From the NCBI RefSeq assembly GCF_016881065.1, contig NZ_WXYN01000022.1, positions 124,001-188,000 on the forward strand: 64,000 nucleotides of DNA, in the 5' to 3' direction. Shown here in pieces: positions 8,892-17,540 of this stretch (positions are counted from its first letter, which is position 1; every line of letters starts with the position of its first letter). The position numbers and the translations under genes were made by a program. The notes beneath the pieces are model-generated. The model was not told the DNA's origin, searched no databases, and saw only the letters and a list, made by a program, of their open reading frames with translations. Source of the DNA: Planococcus soli (GTDB taxonomy: Bacteria; Bacillota; Bacilli; Bacillales_A; Planococcaceae).

Positions 8892-9785
8892 TTATTCCAG
8901 ACGTTCAAAATCATATGAAACTGCTGTCAAATTTTCCGATACTTCCCACAGTCTGAGGGAAATCTCCTGATCGGTTGCATTGGCGTGCGGCGTTCCCAGT
9001 GCTGGATAGCCTCGTCGTTGAAATTGAGCGACAGGGCCGATGTATTCGCCTCCTGTGAGATGGGGTTCAACTGCTGCATAGATTGTTGCCAAAGCGCCCA
9101 TGGCCGGCGGCTGGAGAAAAAGATTGGCGATGCTTTTAAAGAAAGTTGGAATTTCCCTTTGTCCAAACTTTAGAATATTAGTGGCAGAAACGCCGGGGTG
9201 GCAAGCCACGCTGATTGTTTGAAGTCCATTTTCTTTTAAACGTTTATCGAGCTCCATCGCGAAATACAAATTGGCTAATTTGCTTTGGTTATAGAATTTT
9301 TTCGCCTGGTAGCCTTTTGATCCGTCGAGATTGGCGAAGTCGACAGAGCCGCGGCTATGTGCACGGCTGCTGACGGTCACTACACGCGAACATGGTGTGT
9401 TTGCCAACAAAGGCATCAACAGGCCAGTCAACGCAAAATGGCCAAGGTGATTGCTGCCGAACTGCAGTTCAAAACCATCTCTCGTTTTTGAATAAGGAGG
9501 AGCCATGATGCCTGCGTTATTGATCAATATGTCGAGTTTATCAAAGGCGTTTCGGAACTCCTTGGCAAACGCCTGAATCGATTCAAGGTCAGCCAGATCA
9601 AGTTTCATGACATCAATTTGTGCAGAGGGATGGAATTCCAGCAATGCGGCGCGCGCGCTGTTTCCTTTTTCGGTATTGCGGACAGCCAGAATAGCACGTG
9701 CTCCGATTGCCAACAGACCTTTTGCAGTTTCAAAGCCGATGCCGCTATTGCCGCCTGTGATGATGGCCGTTTTTCCTGTAAGCAA
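8892..9785 (-). CDS. Short-chain dehydrogenase/reductase (retinol-dehydrogenase-like)
   Basis: A 297-residue SDR. The cofactor motif is TGGNSGIG near residue 10, NNAG follows near residue 90, and the catalytic Tyr-x3-Lys is in FYNQSKLANL. AVRNTEKG after strand 2 suggests NADP use. TTG at 9785 is the best start, with GAAGGAAGTG about nine bases upstream. It is a clear paralog of the SDR at 12876-13781: they share long identical blocks such as FGSNHLGHFALTGLL and both end with a LWEVSE segment. The substrate is unknown. Confidence 0.88.
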   Translation of the reverse strand: MLTGKTAIITGGNSGIGFETAKGLLAIGARAILAVRNTEKGNSARAALLEFHPSAQIDVMKLDLADLESIQAFAKEFRNAFDKLDILINNAGIMAPPYSKTRDGFELQFGSNHLGHFALTGLLMPLLANTPCSRVVTVSSRAHSRGSVDFANLDGSKGYQAKKFYNQSKLANLYFAMELDKRLKENGLQTISVACHPGVSATNILKFGQREIPTFFKSIANLFLQPPAMGALATIYAAVEPHLTGGEYIGPVAQFQRRGYPALGTPHANATDQEISLRLWEVSENLTAVSYDFERLE

Positions 9786-9878
9786 AAGATCACTTCCTTC
9801 ATTTCCATTATCCCAGACAAACTGGAATCTCTAAGGATTATTTTATCGGTATTTTGCGCTATTTGGAAACATCTTCAA

Positions 9879-9915
9879 CAAAAAAAGAAGTTCCATCAAT
9901 TGACTGATGGAACCT
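9879..9915 (-). terminator. Terminator of the Lys/Thr-rich secreted protein gene
   Basis: On the minus strand GTTCCATCA and TGATGGAAC form a 9-bp stem followed by TTCTTTTTTT, 16 bases beyond the stop codon at 9931. Confidence 0.8.
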
Positions 9916-9930
9916 CTTTTCAAGTTGTGG

Positions 9931-10545
9931 TTAATGATATTTTTTCCACTCGCTGTAAGTCACTTTTTTATCAATGGCTTTTTTGCTTGTGGAGGTTTTG
10001 ACATTTTCTTTGGAGACGGTTTTTTTGGTCGTCACTTTCACTTTCGGTTCCCCGAATTTTTTATCTTTATCGACTTTGGTTTCATCACTGATCACCTTGC
10101 CGTTGCTGCCAGGTGCACCTTTATGTTTCAAAGTGTTGACAGTCGTCTTAATGATCTTCACAGGAATAGTGGTGGTTTTGATTTTGGTCGTTTTTGTCAC
10201 TTCGTCCCATTTGGTGAGTTTGACGATTTTGTAGGTCGTAGCGGTTTTGACGTCCCGGTATAATTTATGGTTGGTTGGATGTTTTTCTTTGGTTACCACT
10301 ACATCAACTTTTTCGGAAACCGCTTTTTTAGATTTTTTAACTGTTGAAGTATCAGTGGATTTCTTCACTTTTACCTCTTTGTCGTGGCTGACATCAACTG
10401 TCGTAGTTACAATGGTCGTGACGCCTTTTTCAAACGTAACGGTTTTCGTTACCTGGCTGTCGTCTTTGCCGCTGCCCGCCAATGAGCCGGAGGCAAAACC
10501 GAATACGAGCACAACAGTAAATAAGATCATCAACAGCTTTTTCAT
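9931..10545 (-). CDS. Secreted lysine/threonine/valine-rich protein of unknown function
   Basis: 204 residues with a typical signal peptide: MKKLLM, a hydrophobic core and an ASGSLAGS cleavage region near residue 24. The mature chain is very rich in Lys, Thr and Val, strongly basic and without Cys. It has alternating hydrophobic/Thr-Lys stretches such as VTKTTKIKTTTIPVKIIKTT that suggest extended beta strands or cell-wall binding. I do not recognise a family. The start is the ATG at 10545, preceded by AAAGGGAG. It has its own terminator and a palindromic upstream region shared with the divergent ABC operon. Confidence 0.7.
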   Translation of the reverse strand: MKKLLMILFTVVLVFGFASGSLAGSGKDDSQVTKTVTFEKGVTTIVTTTVDVSHDKEVKVKKSTDTSTVKKSKKAVSEKVDVVVTKEKHPTNHKLYRDVKTATTYKIVKLTKWDEVTKTTKIKTTTIPVKIIKTTVNTLKHKGAPGSNGKVISDETKVDKDKKFGEPKVKVTTKKTVSKENVKTSTSKKAIDKKVTYSEWKKYH

Positions 10546-10630
10546 CTTCTTTTTCTCCCTTTGATTGATAGATTTGTGTACGTCCCAGCAGTTTTCGACA
10601 AACGTCACAGACAAATCCAACAAAGCTATA

Positions 10631-10672
10631 AATGAACTCTTTTTATGCGGCCGCATGAAATAGGGGTTCATT
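10631..10672. repeat. Nested palindrome in the divergent intergenic region
   Basis: A perfect 12-base palindrome ATGCGGCCGCAT (10645-10656) is nested between 7-base inverted arms AATGAAC (10631-10637) and GTTCATT (10666-10672). It lies between the start of the secreted-protein gene (10545, minus) and the ABC ATPase gene (10838, plus), where an operator could control either gene. No regulator gene is adjacent. Confidence 0.5.
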
Positions 10673-10837
10673 GTTTATGATTAAATTATATTACTAAAGG
10701 CAAATAATTACTACAATATTTTGAATTTTTTTTATCTTTTTTTCTCATGTTCTAAAAAAAGCTTTAGCCGTTATCACTTTGTTACTCATTGGCGATGCCA
10801 GACGTTAGAATGGAGAAAAGGAGGCGATAGCGGATCT

Positions 10838-11566
10838 ATGGAAATTGTGATTAAGGAACTAACCAAAACATTCAAGGGTCGGATTGCAGTCGATCATCTT
10901 TCGCTGACAATCGGACAAGGAGAATTTTTTGCGCTATTAGGTGAAAATGGAGCAGGTAAAACCACGACGATCAAGTTATTGAGCTGCCTGATGAAACCGA
11001 CAGGCGGGGATGCCGTTATGCTGGGTGACAGCATTGTTGAAAATCCACAGGCTGTGAAGAAAAAACTGAACATTTCACCGCAGGAAACCGCGGTTGCACG
11101 CAATCTTTCCGTAAAAGAAAATCTGGAGTTTATTGCCAAGATTTATGGCAGTGATAAAAGGGAAGCAGAAAAAAAAGCAAACCGGCTGATGAACAAATTC
11201 GGATTGGCGGATCGTGCCAAAAGCAAAGGAAGGACCTTGTCTGGAGGATTGGAGCGTCGCTTGAGCATCGCGATGGCAATGATTTCAGAACCGGAAATCA
11301 TTTTCCTCGACGAACCGACAGTGGGGCTTGATGTCCGGGCCAGGTTAGACCTGTGGCAAATATTGCTGGATTTAAAAGGACAGATCACCATTATTTTGAC
11401 AACGCATTATTTGGAAGAAGTGGAAGCATTGGCGGACCGCATCGGCATTATGCATAAAGGAAGGCTGCATGCGCTTGGTACTCTTGATGAGTTAAAAGAG
11501 CAGACTGGCCAAGCCAAATTGCAGGATATCTTTCTCCAATTGACTGCAGAGGCGAAAATCCAATGA
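10838..11566 (+). CDS. ABC transporter ATP-binding protein (ABC-2/multidrug type)
   Basis: A 242-residue ATPase with Walker A GENGAGKTTT, signature LSGGLERRLSIAMAM (Glu-Arg in place of the more usual Gln-Arg), Walker B IIFLDEPTVGLD and switch His TTHYLEE. It resembles NatA/CcmA-like exporters that work with ABC-2 permeases. ATG 10838 follows AAAAGGAGG with a slightly long spacing of about 13 bases. It overlaps the permease gene by 4 bases (ATGA), so the two are translationally coupled. The substrate is unknown; drug or lipid export is the usual guess. Confidence 0.9.
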   Translation: MEIVIKELTKTFKGRIAVDHLSLTIGQGEFFALLGENGAGKTTTIKLLSCLMKPTGGDAVMLGDSIVENPQAVKKKLNISPQETAVARNLSVKENLEFIAKIYGSDKREAEKKANRLMNKFGLADRAKSKGRTLSGGLERRLSIAMAMISEPEIIFLDEPTVGLDVRARLDLWQILLDLKGQITIILTTHYLEEVEALADRIGIMHKGRLHALGTLDELKEQTGQAKLQDIFLQLTAEAKIQ

Positions 11567-12288
11567 GGGCTTTGACATTTGCCGTGCGCAACCGCAAAGA
11601 AATTTTACGTGATCCGATGACGCTGCTTTTTGGAATGGTTTTGCCGCTGCTGATGCTGTGGCTGTTTTCAATGATGGCTGAAAATATGCCCTTCGATCTT
11701 TTCACCCTGGAAAAACTGGCACCTGCCATCATCGTGTTCAGTTTTTCGTTTATTACTTTGTTTACAGGTATGCTCATTGGCCGCGATAAAAGCAGCTCGT
11801 TTTTGATGAGGATATTCGCGTCGCCGATGGCAGCGACTGATTACCTTGTGGGATATGCCTTGCCGCTGCTGCCGATTGCATTTCTTCAGATAACTGCCTG
11901 CTATGGGACCGCTCTGCTGTTGGGGATGCCATTCACTATTGATGCCATCCCGGCTGTTGGGGTGCTTTTAATCATTTCGCTTCTTTATATCGGATTTGGC
12001 CTGTTCTTCGGCACTTTTTTCACAGACCGGCAAGTTGGAGCGATGTTTGCAATTTTCGTCAACATCACGACTTGGTTAAGCGGAACGTGGTTCGAACTCG
12101 ATATGATTGGCGGCACTTTCCAGAGAGTCGCTTACTTGCTGCCATTCGCACATGCCGTCGATGCGTCGCGCGCGATTTTTGCAGGTGATTACGGGGCAGT
12201 GTTTATACCCATGCTCTGGGTAATGGCATATACCGCGGTCATTTTCGGGATTGCGGTGTGGGGATTCAAGAAGCGGATGCGCGGTTAA
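11563..12288 (+). CDS. ABC-2 type transporter permease
   Basis: A 241-residue membrane protein with six predicted helices. RNRKEILRDPMTLLFGMVLPLLML at the N-terminus (read as a family pattern) is the classical ABC-2 start, and LLPFAHAVDASRAIFAGDY near the end matches the conserved C-terminal region. Its ATG overlaps the ATPase stop. It forms the channel for the exporter encoded with the preceding gene. Confidence 0.9.
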   Translation: MRALTFAVRNRKEILRDPMTLLFGMVLPLLMLWLFSMMAENMPFDLFTLEKLAPAIIVFSFSFITLFTGMLIGRDKSSSFLMRIFASPMAATDYLVGYALPLLPIAFLQITACYGTALLLGMPFTIDAIPAVGVLLIISLLYIGFGLFFGTFFTDRQVGAMFAIFVNITTWLSGTWFELDMIGGTFQRVAYLLPFAHAVDASRAIFAGDYGAVFIPMLWVMAYTAVIFGIAVWGFKKRMRG

Positions 12289-12329
12289 AATCTGGCCAGT
12301 ACAATACTAAAACAAGGGGTTTTCAAAAA

Positions 12330-12803
12330 ATGGGCTATATAGAAGATTTGCGGGCCGTTGTTGGTCACCGGCCGCTCATATTTGTAGGAGCTGTAGTGGT
12401 GATTGTGGATAGCGCCGGACGGCTGCTGTTGGAAGAGCGGAAATTCCCAAAAGACTTGTGGGGTCTTCCAGGCGGGCTGATGGAGCTGGGAGAATCCACA
12501 GAGGACACAGCGAAGCGGGAAGTCATGGAAGAGACGGGACTGACGGTTGAGACACTGAAACTGATCAATGTCTATTCTGGACCGCAGCATTTCGTGGTAG
12601 CAGAAAACGGCGATGAGTTTTATGTTGTGACGGTCGCCTATTTTTCGGATGATTACCATGGAGAGCTGATTGTCGATAAAAAAGAATCTTTGAGCTTCAA
12701 GTTCTTCTCCCCGGACGGGCTGCCGAAAAAAATGGTCGGCAGCCACCGCGTCGTGATTGAAGAATTTCTTGACAAGCGTCGTATAACAGCAATGAGAGAA
12801 TGA
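12330..12803 (+). CDS. NUDIX hydrolase
   Basis: 157 residues. The full Nudix box G-x5-E-x7-REU-x-EE-x-GU is present at residues 49-71 (G49, E55, R63-E64-V65, E67-E68, G70-L71), so the Mg2+-binding helix is intact and the protein should hydrolyse nucleoside-diphosphate-linked compounds. The ATG at 12330 is chosen, preceded by AAGGGG. It lies 41 bases after the ABC-2 permease and may be co-transcribed; a bidirectional terminator follows. The specific substrate is not evident. Confidence 0.9.
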   Translation: MGYIEDLRAVVGHRPLIFVGAVVVIVDSAGRLLLEERKFPKDLWGLPGGLMELGESTEDTAKREVMEETGLTVETLKLINVYSGPQHFVVAENGDEFYVVTVAYFSDDYHGELIVDKKESLSFKFFSPDGLPKKMVGSHRVVIEEFLDKRRITAMRE

Positions 12804-12832
12804 CAGCCACTTGCTTCAAAGGTCTACTGTAT

Positions 12833-12879
12833 AAGAAAAGCCGCTTTCATGGAAGAACATGAAAAGCGGCTTTTCTTAT
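12833..12879. terminator. Bidirectional terminator between NUDIX and SDR genes
   Basis: AAGAAAAGCCGCTTTCATG pairs with CATGAAAAGCGGCTTTTCTT around a 6-base loop, with A and T tracts on both sides, between convergent genes; it reaches the last codon of the SDR gene. Confidence 0.85.
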
Positions 12880-13781
12880 TGTATAGCTGGTTCGTTAAAG
12901 TCAAATTTCACTCCGGTCAATTGTTCTGAGACTTCCCAGAGCTTTCGTGAAACGGCCTCATCTCCGGCAGCTGCATGAGGCGTGTCCAATGTCGGATAGC
13001 CTTTGCGCTGGCCTTTGCCGTCGGGTCCGATATATTCACCGCCTATGAGCCGTAAATCAGTGGCCGCATAAACGGTCGGCAAAGCGCCCATTTCCGGCGG
13101 CTGCAGAAAGTTATGCATGAGTGTTTTCATTAGCTTTGGAGCATCGCGCTTGCCAAACTTAAACAGATTGGTTGCAGAAATACCTGGATGGCAGGCAAGG
13201 CTTAAGCTATTTAAACCGTTTTGCTTGAAGCGCTTGTCCAACTCCTGCGCAAACAATAAATTGGCCAGCTTGCTTTGGCCATAAAACCTCATCGCTTTGT
13301 ATCCTTTAGCGCCGTCAAGATTATCAAAATCGATGGAAGCTCCTTTATGGGCCAGGCTGCTGAGGGACACGACGCGTGATTCTGCTGTATTTTTCAGCAA
13401 AGGCAGCAACAGGCCGGTTAACGCGAAGTGGCCAAGGTGATTGCTGCCAAATTGCATTTCAAAGCCATCTTTCGTTTTCGAATAGGGCGGAGTCATAACG
13501 CCGGCGTTATTAATCAATAAGTCGAGTGACTCATGCTGGCTTTTAAAGCTTTCCGCAAATACACGGACGCTGGCAAGGTCTGCCAAATCCAACTTCATCA
13601 CAGTTACGAGTGCGTCTTTGTTGGTATCTATGATCAGATCACGGGCAGCATCGCCTTTTGCTGTATTTCGCACGGCCATGATGACATGTGCTCCGCGTTC
13701 GGCAAAAGCTTTTGCGGCTTCCAAGCCGATGCCGCTGTTCGCTCCCGTTATGATCGCTGTCTTTCCGGTCAACTGTTTCAA
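12876..13781 (-). CDS. Short-chain dehydrogenase/reductase, paralog of the gene at 8892-9785
   Basis: A 301-residue SDR with TGANSGIG cofactor loop, NNAGVM, a catalytic FYGQSKLANL Tyr-Lys pair and the same FGSNHLGHFALTGLL block as its paralog about 4 kb away. The likely start is TTG at 13781, with CAGGAG upstream, so both paralogs use TTG. The pair brackets the secreted protein, the ABC exporter and the NUDIX gene. Family members reduce varied ketones or aldehydes; the substrate is unknown. Confidence 0.88.
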   Translation of the reverse strand: MKQLTGKTAIITGANSGIGLEAAKAFAERGAHVIMAVRNTAKGDAARDLIIDTNKDALVTVMKLDLADLASVRVFAESFKSQHESLDLLINNAGVMTPPYSKTKDGFEMQFGSNHLGHFALTGLLLPLLKNTAESRVVSLSSLAHKGASIDFDNLDGAKGYKAMRFYGQSKLANLLFAQELDKRFKQNGLNSLSLACHPGISATNLFKFGKRDAPKLMKTLMHNFLQPPEMGALPTVYAATDLRLIGGEYIGPDGKGQRKGYPTLDTPHAAAGDEAVSRKLWEVSEQLTGVKFDFNEPAIQ

Positions 13782-13940
13782 ACGATCAGCTCCTGAGTGA
13801 TAAACTTTGTCTTACAATAAAAGTACCATGCAGCAGCTCTTGTAACAAATAGTAGGATTTGAAAGACCCGTTTTCCTTTACATACTTTCTGCCCCTACAG
13901 GGTAGAAGTATATTATCAGATAAGAGGCGGGAGCGATAGA

Positions 13941-14690
13941 ATGGATAAGAATGAAAAAATAGCTGGCCTGGCTTTTTTGCTGCTGCTTGGCGGGCTGGGC
14001 ATTGCGGCTTTGTTTATTGTGTTGTTTGCAGAGTTGGCAGAAGAAGTGATGGATAAAGAGTTTGGGTTGTTTGATCGCGCAATCATTGCTTTGATGGAGG
14101 CAGGCTCTAGTGAAACCTTGGACAATGTAATGTTCATCTTCACCGAAATGGGTTCTGTTTGGTTTTTAACCTTGTCATCAGTTATAATTTTGGCCGTTTT
14201 GGGATTCCAAATGAAGGATAAATGGGGCATGCTGTTTTTTGTTATTGCAGTGGGCGGCGGTTCGCTCCTAACGCTGCTGCTAAAGCATCTGTACGTCAGG
14301 GAGCGTCCGAGCATCAACGCTGAAATTGATGCACTTGGCTACAGTTTCCCAAGCGGCCATTCGATGGGGTCTTTAATATTCTATGGTTTTGTGATGTATT
14401 TGGTGATTCGGACGCGGCAACGGCCTTGGATTCAGTGGGTGACCGTCGTTGTTTTGAGCGTGCTTATTATAATGATCGGCAGCAGCCGCGTCTACCTCGG
14501 AGCCCATTTCCCGAGCGATGTCATTGCAGGCTATATTGCAGGAGCCATCTGGCTGTTATTGAGCCTGATTGCTTTGGAATGGATCCAGTGGCATAGCAGG
14601 AGTCCAGTGCCTCCAGTCCATGCGCTGCGCAAGCTGCTGGGGCCATTGTACAGAGCGGTGCGGACAAAGCTGCCTTTTTTTTCGGATTAA
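13941..14690 (+). CDS. PAP2-superfamily membrane phosphatase
   Basis: A 249-residue membrane protein with about six helices and the complete PAP2 signature: KHLYVRERP (motif 1), SFPSGHSMGS (motif 2, catalytic His) and SSRVYLGAHFPSDV (motif 3, second His and Asp). Such enzymes dephosphorylate undecaprenyl pyrophosphate, phosphatidylglycerophosphate or phosphatidic acid at the membrane. Undecaprenyl-pyrophosphate phosphatase would fit with the bacitracin module elsewhere in the window, but this is only inference. GGCGGGAG precedes the ATG. Confidence 0.9.
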   Translation: MDKNEKIAGLAFLLLLGGLGIAALFIVLFAELAEEVMDKEFGLFDRAIIALMEAGSSETLDNVMFIFTEMGSVWFLTLSSVIILAVLGFQMKDKWGMLFFVIAVGGGSLLTLLLKHLYVRERPSINAEIDALGYSFPSGHSMGSLIFYGFVMYLVIRTRQRPWIQWVTVVVLSVLIIMIGSSRVYLGAHFPSDVIAGYIAGAIWLLLSLIALEWIQWHSRSPVPPVHALRKLLGPLYRAVRTKLPFFSD

Positions 14691-14807
14691 ATCATTAAGA
14701 GAGTGTACTTCTTCTAATTTTTCTGTGGAAGTTCACTGGAAATATGGTAAAAAATATGGAGTCTTTAGTTCAATAAATCTGGTAATTTTACTTAGAGGAG
14801 AATGATG

Positions 14808-15707
14808 ATGGACTATAAAAATATTACAGTTGCAGGCAGCGGTGTTTTGGGAAGCCAGATTGCCTATCAGACAGCCTTTAAAGGATTAAATGTGGCGATT
14901 TATGACATCAATGATAGTGCGATTGAAAGCTCAAAAAAAAGATTGGCAAAGTTGAAGAAAAACTACCGAAACGACATGGGTGCAAGTGAAGCACAACTGG
15001 ATGCTGCATATGGCCGGTTGTCTTTCCATACAAACTTGGCTGAAGCTGTGGCTGATGCGGATTTGGTGATCGAAGCAATTCCGGAAGTCGCGGACATAAA
15101 AACAGCGTTCTACAAGGACTTGGGCAAAGCAGCTCCAAAAAAAACAGTATTTGTGACCAATTCTTCGACGCTGCTGCCAAGCCAATTTGCAGAAGCAACA
15201 GGACGGCCAGAAAAATTTTTGGCGCTGCATTTTGCCAATACGATCCGCATCAACAACACCGCTGAAATTATGAAGCATCCGGGAACGGATGAACAGGTGT
15301 TTGAAGACGTGATCCAATTTGCGGAAGCTATCGGGATGGTGCCATTGCCGCTGCATAAAGAGCAGCCAGGCTATATTTTAAATTCTTTGTTGGTGCCATT
15401 TCTGGAAGCTGCCGAACTGCTGCTGGTTAAAAAGGTGGCTGATGTTGAAACGGTTGATAAAACTTGGATGATTGCTACCGGTGCGCCGCTCGGGCCTTTT
15501 GCAATTTTGGATGTGGTCGGCATTAACACGGCCCACAATATTGTCAAAGCAAAAGCCGCAGCGACCGGCAACCCGAAGTTTGTGGAATTGGCACATATGC
15601 TCAAGAGCGAGTATCTGGACAAAGGAAAACTCGGAAGAGAAACAGGAGAGGGATTCTATAGCTACCCGAACCCGGCCTTTATGAAAGAGGATTTCTTGAA
15701 AAACTGA
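14808..15707 (+). CDS. 3-hydroxyacyl-CoA dehydrogenase
   Basis: 299 residues with an N-terminal Rossmann fold beginning ITVAGSGVLGSQIA, the Asp after strand 2 (YDIN) that favours NAD, and LVIEAIPE. The substrate region TNSSTLLPSQFA and LHFANT correspond to the catalytic Ser/His segments, and LLVPFLEAAELLL opens the C-terminal helical domain. It oxidises L-3-hydroxyacyl-CoA in beta-oxidation-like pathways. Three ATGs follow one another; the one at 14808 has the best spacing (7 bases) from GAGGAG. No other beta-oxidation genes are adjacent. Confidence 0.88.
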   Translation: MDYKNITVAGSGVLGSQIAYQTAFKGLNVAIYDINDSAIESSKKRLAKLKKNYRNDMGASEAQLDAAYGRLSFHTNLAEAVADADLVIEAIPEVADIKTAFYKDLGKAAPKKTVFVTNSSTLLPSQFAEATGRPEKFLALHFANTIRINNTAEIMKHPGTDEQVFEDVIQFAEAIGMVPLPLHKEQPGYILNSLLVPFLEAAELLLVKKVADVETVDKTWMIATGAPLGPFAILDVVGINTAHNIVKAKAAATGNPKFVELAHMLKSEYLDKGKLGRETGEGFYSYPNPAFMKEDFLKN

Positions 15708-15752
15708 AAGCGGCTGTACACTGCCTTTAATGGTTGTGCGTGATTGTTCTGG

Positions 15753-16088
15753 TTAGCAAACAGGTTTTTTCCGGAAGCTTAGGGTAAAAAAAAGCAGGAT
15801 ATTCAGCATCGCAAAAAAAGCGACAACAAGAAACAGCAAAAGTGAAACAGGATCTCCGCCAAGACCGATTTCATCTACAATAATGGCGTGGTAGTAGACG
15901 ACTTGAATCGCGACAAGTACGGCAACTACCGACAAGCTGATGACCGCAAATCCATTTAGCAGATTTGTGCGGATTTTGGGAATCAGCAATGCTGTGAATA
16001 AAACAAGCATCACGGCGAGCAGTAGAAAAAGCATTGGCCTAAGTAAAATGAATGTGCCAGAGTTTTCAAATGAACTGTAGGTATACAT
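15753..16088 (-). CDS. Small membrane protein of unknown function
   Basis: 111 residues with three strongly hydrophobic helices (roughly 15-37, 45-68 and 80-105) joined by short polar loops, ending in Arg-Lys-Lys. No family is recognised. ATG 16088 has GGAGGCG about a dozen bases upstream. It stands alone between convergent neighbours. Confidence 0.6.
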   Translation of the reverse strand: MYTYSSFENSGTFILLRPMLFLLLAVMLVLFTALLIPKIRTNLLNGFAVISLSVVAVLVAIQVVYYHAIIVDEIGLGGDPVSLLLFLVVAFFAMLNILLFFTLSFRKKPVC

Positions 16089-16151
16089 GCCGAGGAAACG
16101 CCTCCTGAAACTGGAATTTCAGTTTATAACGAAAAATCTCTAGAACGGGTT

Positions 16152-16197
16152 TCAAAAAACAACAAGCCGCCACCATAAAACATTTCGGTGACGGCTT
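16152..16197 (-). terminator. Terminator of the HEAT-like protein gene
   Basis: On the minus strand AAGCCGTCACC pairs with GGTGGCGGCTT (one wobble), followed by GTTGTTTTTTG; it starts right after the stop codon of the gene at 16202. Confidence 0.75.
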
Positions 16198-16201
16198 ATT
16201 T

Positions 16202-16747
16202 TCAGTTCCAGATAGTTTTGTACTTTTTCCTGTATTTCGGATCATCTACTCTTTCAATCAAGTCCATGGCGGTCTGCTTGACCTTTTCATCATGTGCTAC
16301 ATCATATATTTGCCGCATTCCCTGCAGAATATCTGAGCGAATGAGTGTGAAGTTCTTTTCATCTTCACAGGAAAGAAAGCGTTCGTTTAAGTGTTGGAGT
16401 ACCATTTTCTTTTGGTCGGGTCCCGCGAGCGCTACTTTCCATATCGCCTGGAGGCTGTGCCGTGCCGTGACAAACTTTTCATCTCTTGTCACGTGCCAAA
16501 GGAGCGGGAAATCCGTGAGAATCCGGTTTTCTGGATCGCTCTTGGAAAGGCTGGCTAAATACTGGGCAGCCCTGGAACGCTGGTGATTGTTTGGGTGGCT
16601 CAAGTCCTCAAGCAAACGATCCCATACTTGGTATGTCCAATCGACTTTTTTCTCGGTCAGGATAAGAATTTGTTGATAGGCGAGAGAATTCACGCTCTTG
16701 TCCATTGATTTCGAATCCAGGAATAATTGCTCAATCGTTTTATCCAT
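16202..16747 (-). CDS. HEAT-repeat-like helical protein of unknown function
   Basis: 181 residues, nearly all helical, with pairs of amphipathic helices such as WDRLLEDLSHPNNHQRSRAAQYLASL and a KVKQTAMDLIERV segment that look like HEAT/Armadillo units. No catalytic motif, signal or membrane segment is visible, so a cytoplasmic protein-interaction role is likely. The ATG at 16747 is preferred over GTG 16756 because GAGGTGA lies five bases before it. Confidence 0.65.
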   Translation of the reverse strand: MDKTIEQLFLDSKSMDKSVNSLAYQQILILTEKKVDWTYQVWDRLLEDLSHPNNHQRSRAAQYLASLSKSDPENRILTDFPLLWHVTRDEKFVTARHSLQAIWKVALAGPDQKKMVLQHLNERFLSCEDEKNFTLIRSDILQGMRQIYDVAHDEKVKQTAMDLIERVDDPKYRKKYKTIWN

Positions 16748-16803
16748 GCCGTTCACCTCATTCTTTCATTTAGACAGAATAGATGCCTGCAGTAAAGTGT
16801 TTT

Positions 16804-16858
16804 AAAGAAAAAACGCATGCTGTACAAGCCGGGAGGCGAGCAGCATGCGTTTTTAAAA
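16804..16858. terminator. Bidirectional terminator
   Basis: AAAACGCATGCTG and CAGCATGCGTTTTT form a 13-bp stem with an 18-base loop, flanked by A and T tracts. It lies just downstream of the TlpA-like gene (minus strand). Confidence 0.8.
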
Positions 16859-16870
16859 AAATTTAGACTA

Positions 16871-17401
16871 TTATTGGATTGTCTCGAAGGTGGCTTTGAT
16901 TTCTTCATTGCTGAAATGTCCGGTCATGCTTTTGACGAGTGTACCATCAGTTCCAATATAGACAGAAGTCGGATAGCCGATTATGCCATATTCATCGAAA
17001 AAGGTGCCGCCATCGTCCAATAGAACGGTGATGTTTTCGGCGTTTGGAAATCCTTCAAACCATTTGGCGAAAGATTCGGTGCTTTTTTCAGCATTGGATC
17101 CGGGGGATACAATGGTCAATACCTCAAAATCCGTTTCTTCACCAGCTAATGTATTCAACTCTTCCATACCCGATAAACAAATAGAACACCATGACGCCCA
17201 AAACTTCACGTAAACTTTTTGGCCGGCATAATCAGCAAGATTTTGCTGATTCCCTTCCAAATCCATCAACTCAAAAGTTGGAGCCGGATTGCCGTCATTC
17301 AATTGCCCAGCATTTGCTTCACTGCCCTGTGAATTGCCGTTGCATGCACTCAATAAGACGATAAGGGCAAGCAAAAGCAGGATTTTTGTCAACGCTTTCA
17401 T
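16871..17401 (-). CDS. TlpA/ResA-like thioredoxin-fold lipoprotein
   Basis: 176 residues with a lipoprotein signal (IVLLSAC lipobox, Cys about residue 20) and a TlpA-type thioredoxin fold. The redox motif is WCSIC in KFWASWCSIC, and the cis-Pro loop is IIGYPTSVYI. It should sit on the outer face of the membrane and exchange thiols or disulfides, as ResA or methionine-sulfoxide-reductase partners do. The ATG at 17401 is six bases after AAGGAGG; the ATG at 17407 would abut it. Monocistronic. Confidence 0.9.
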   Translation of the reverse strand: MKALTKILLLLALIVLLSACNGNSQGSEANAGQLNDGNPAPTFELMDLEGNQQNLADYAGQKVYVKFWASWCSICLSGMEELNTLAGEETDFEVLTIVSPGSNAEKSTESFAKWFEGFPNAENITVLLDDGGTFFDEYGIIGYPTSVYIGTDGTLVKSMTGHFSNEEIKATFETIQ

Positions 17402-17502
17402 GGCCATCCTCCTTTTCTGTAAAAATAGCAGCTCAGTTCTTTGTAATTCCATCATATAGTTGATATGGGATAAAAGACATTGAGGCACCTCGGTTCGCTA
17501 GA

Positions 17503-17533
17503 AAAAAACACCTCCGTTTTTACACGAAGATGA
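17503..17533 (-). terminator. Terminator of the LtaS-like gene
   Basis: On the minus strand CATCTTCG and CGGAGGTG pair (with wobbles) around TGTAAAAA, followed by a TTTTTTT run, just after the stop codon at 17541. Confidence 0.6.
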
Positions 17534-17540
17534 TTTTCTG

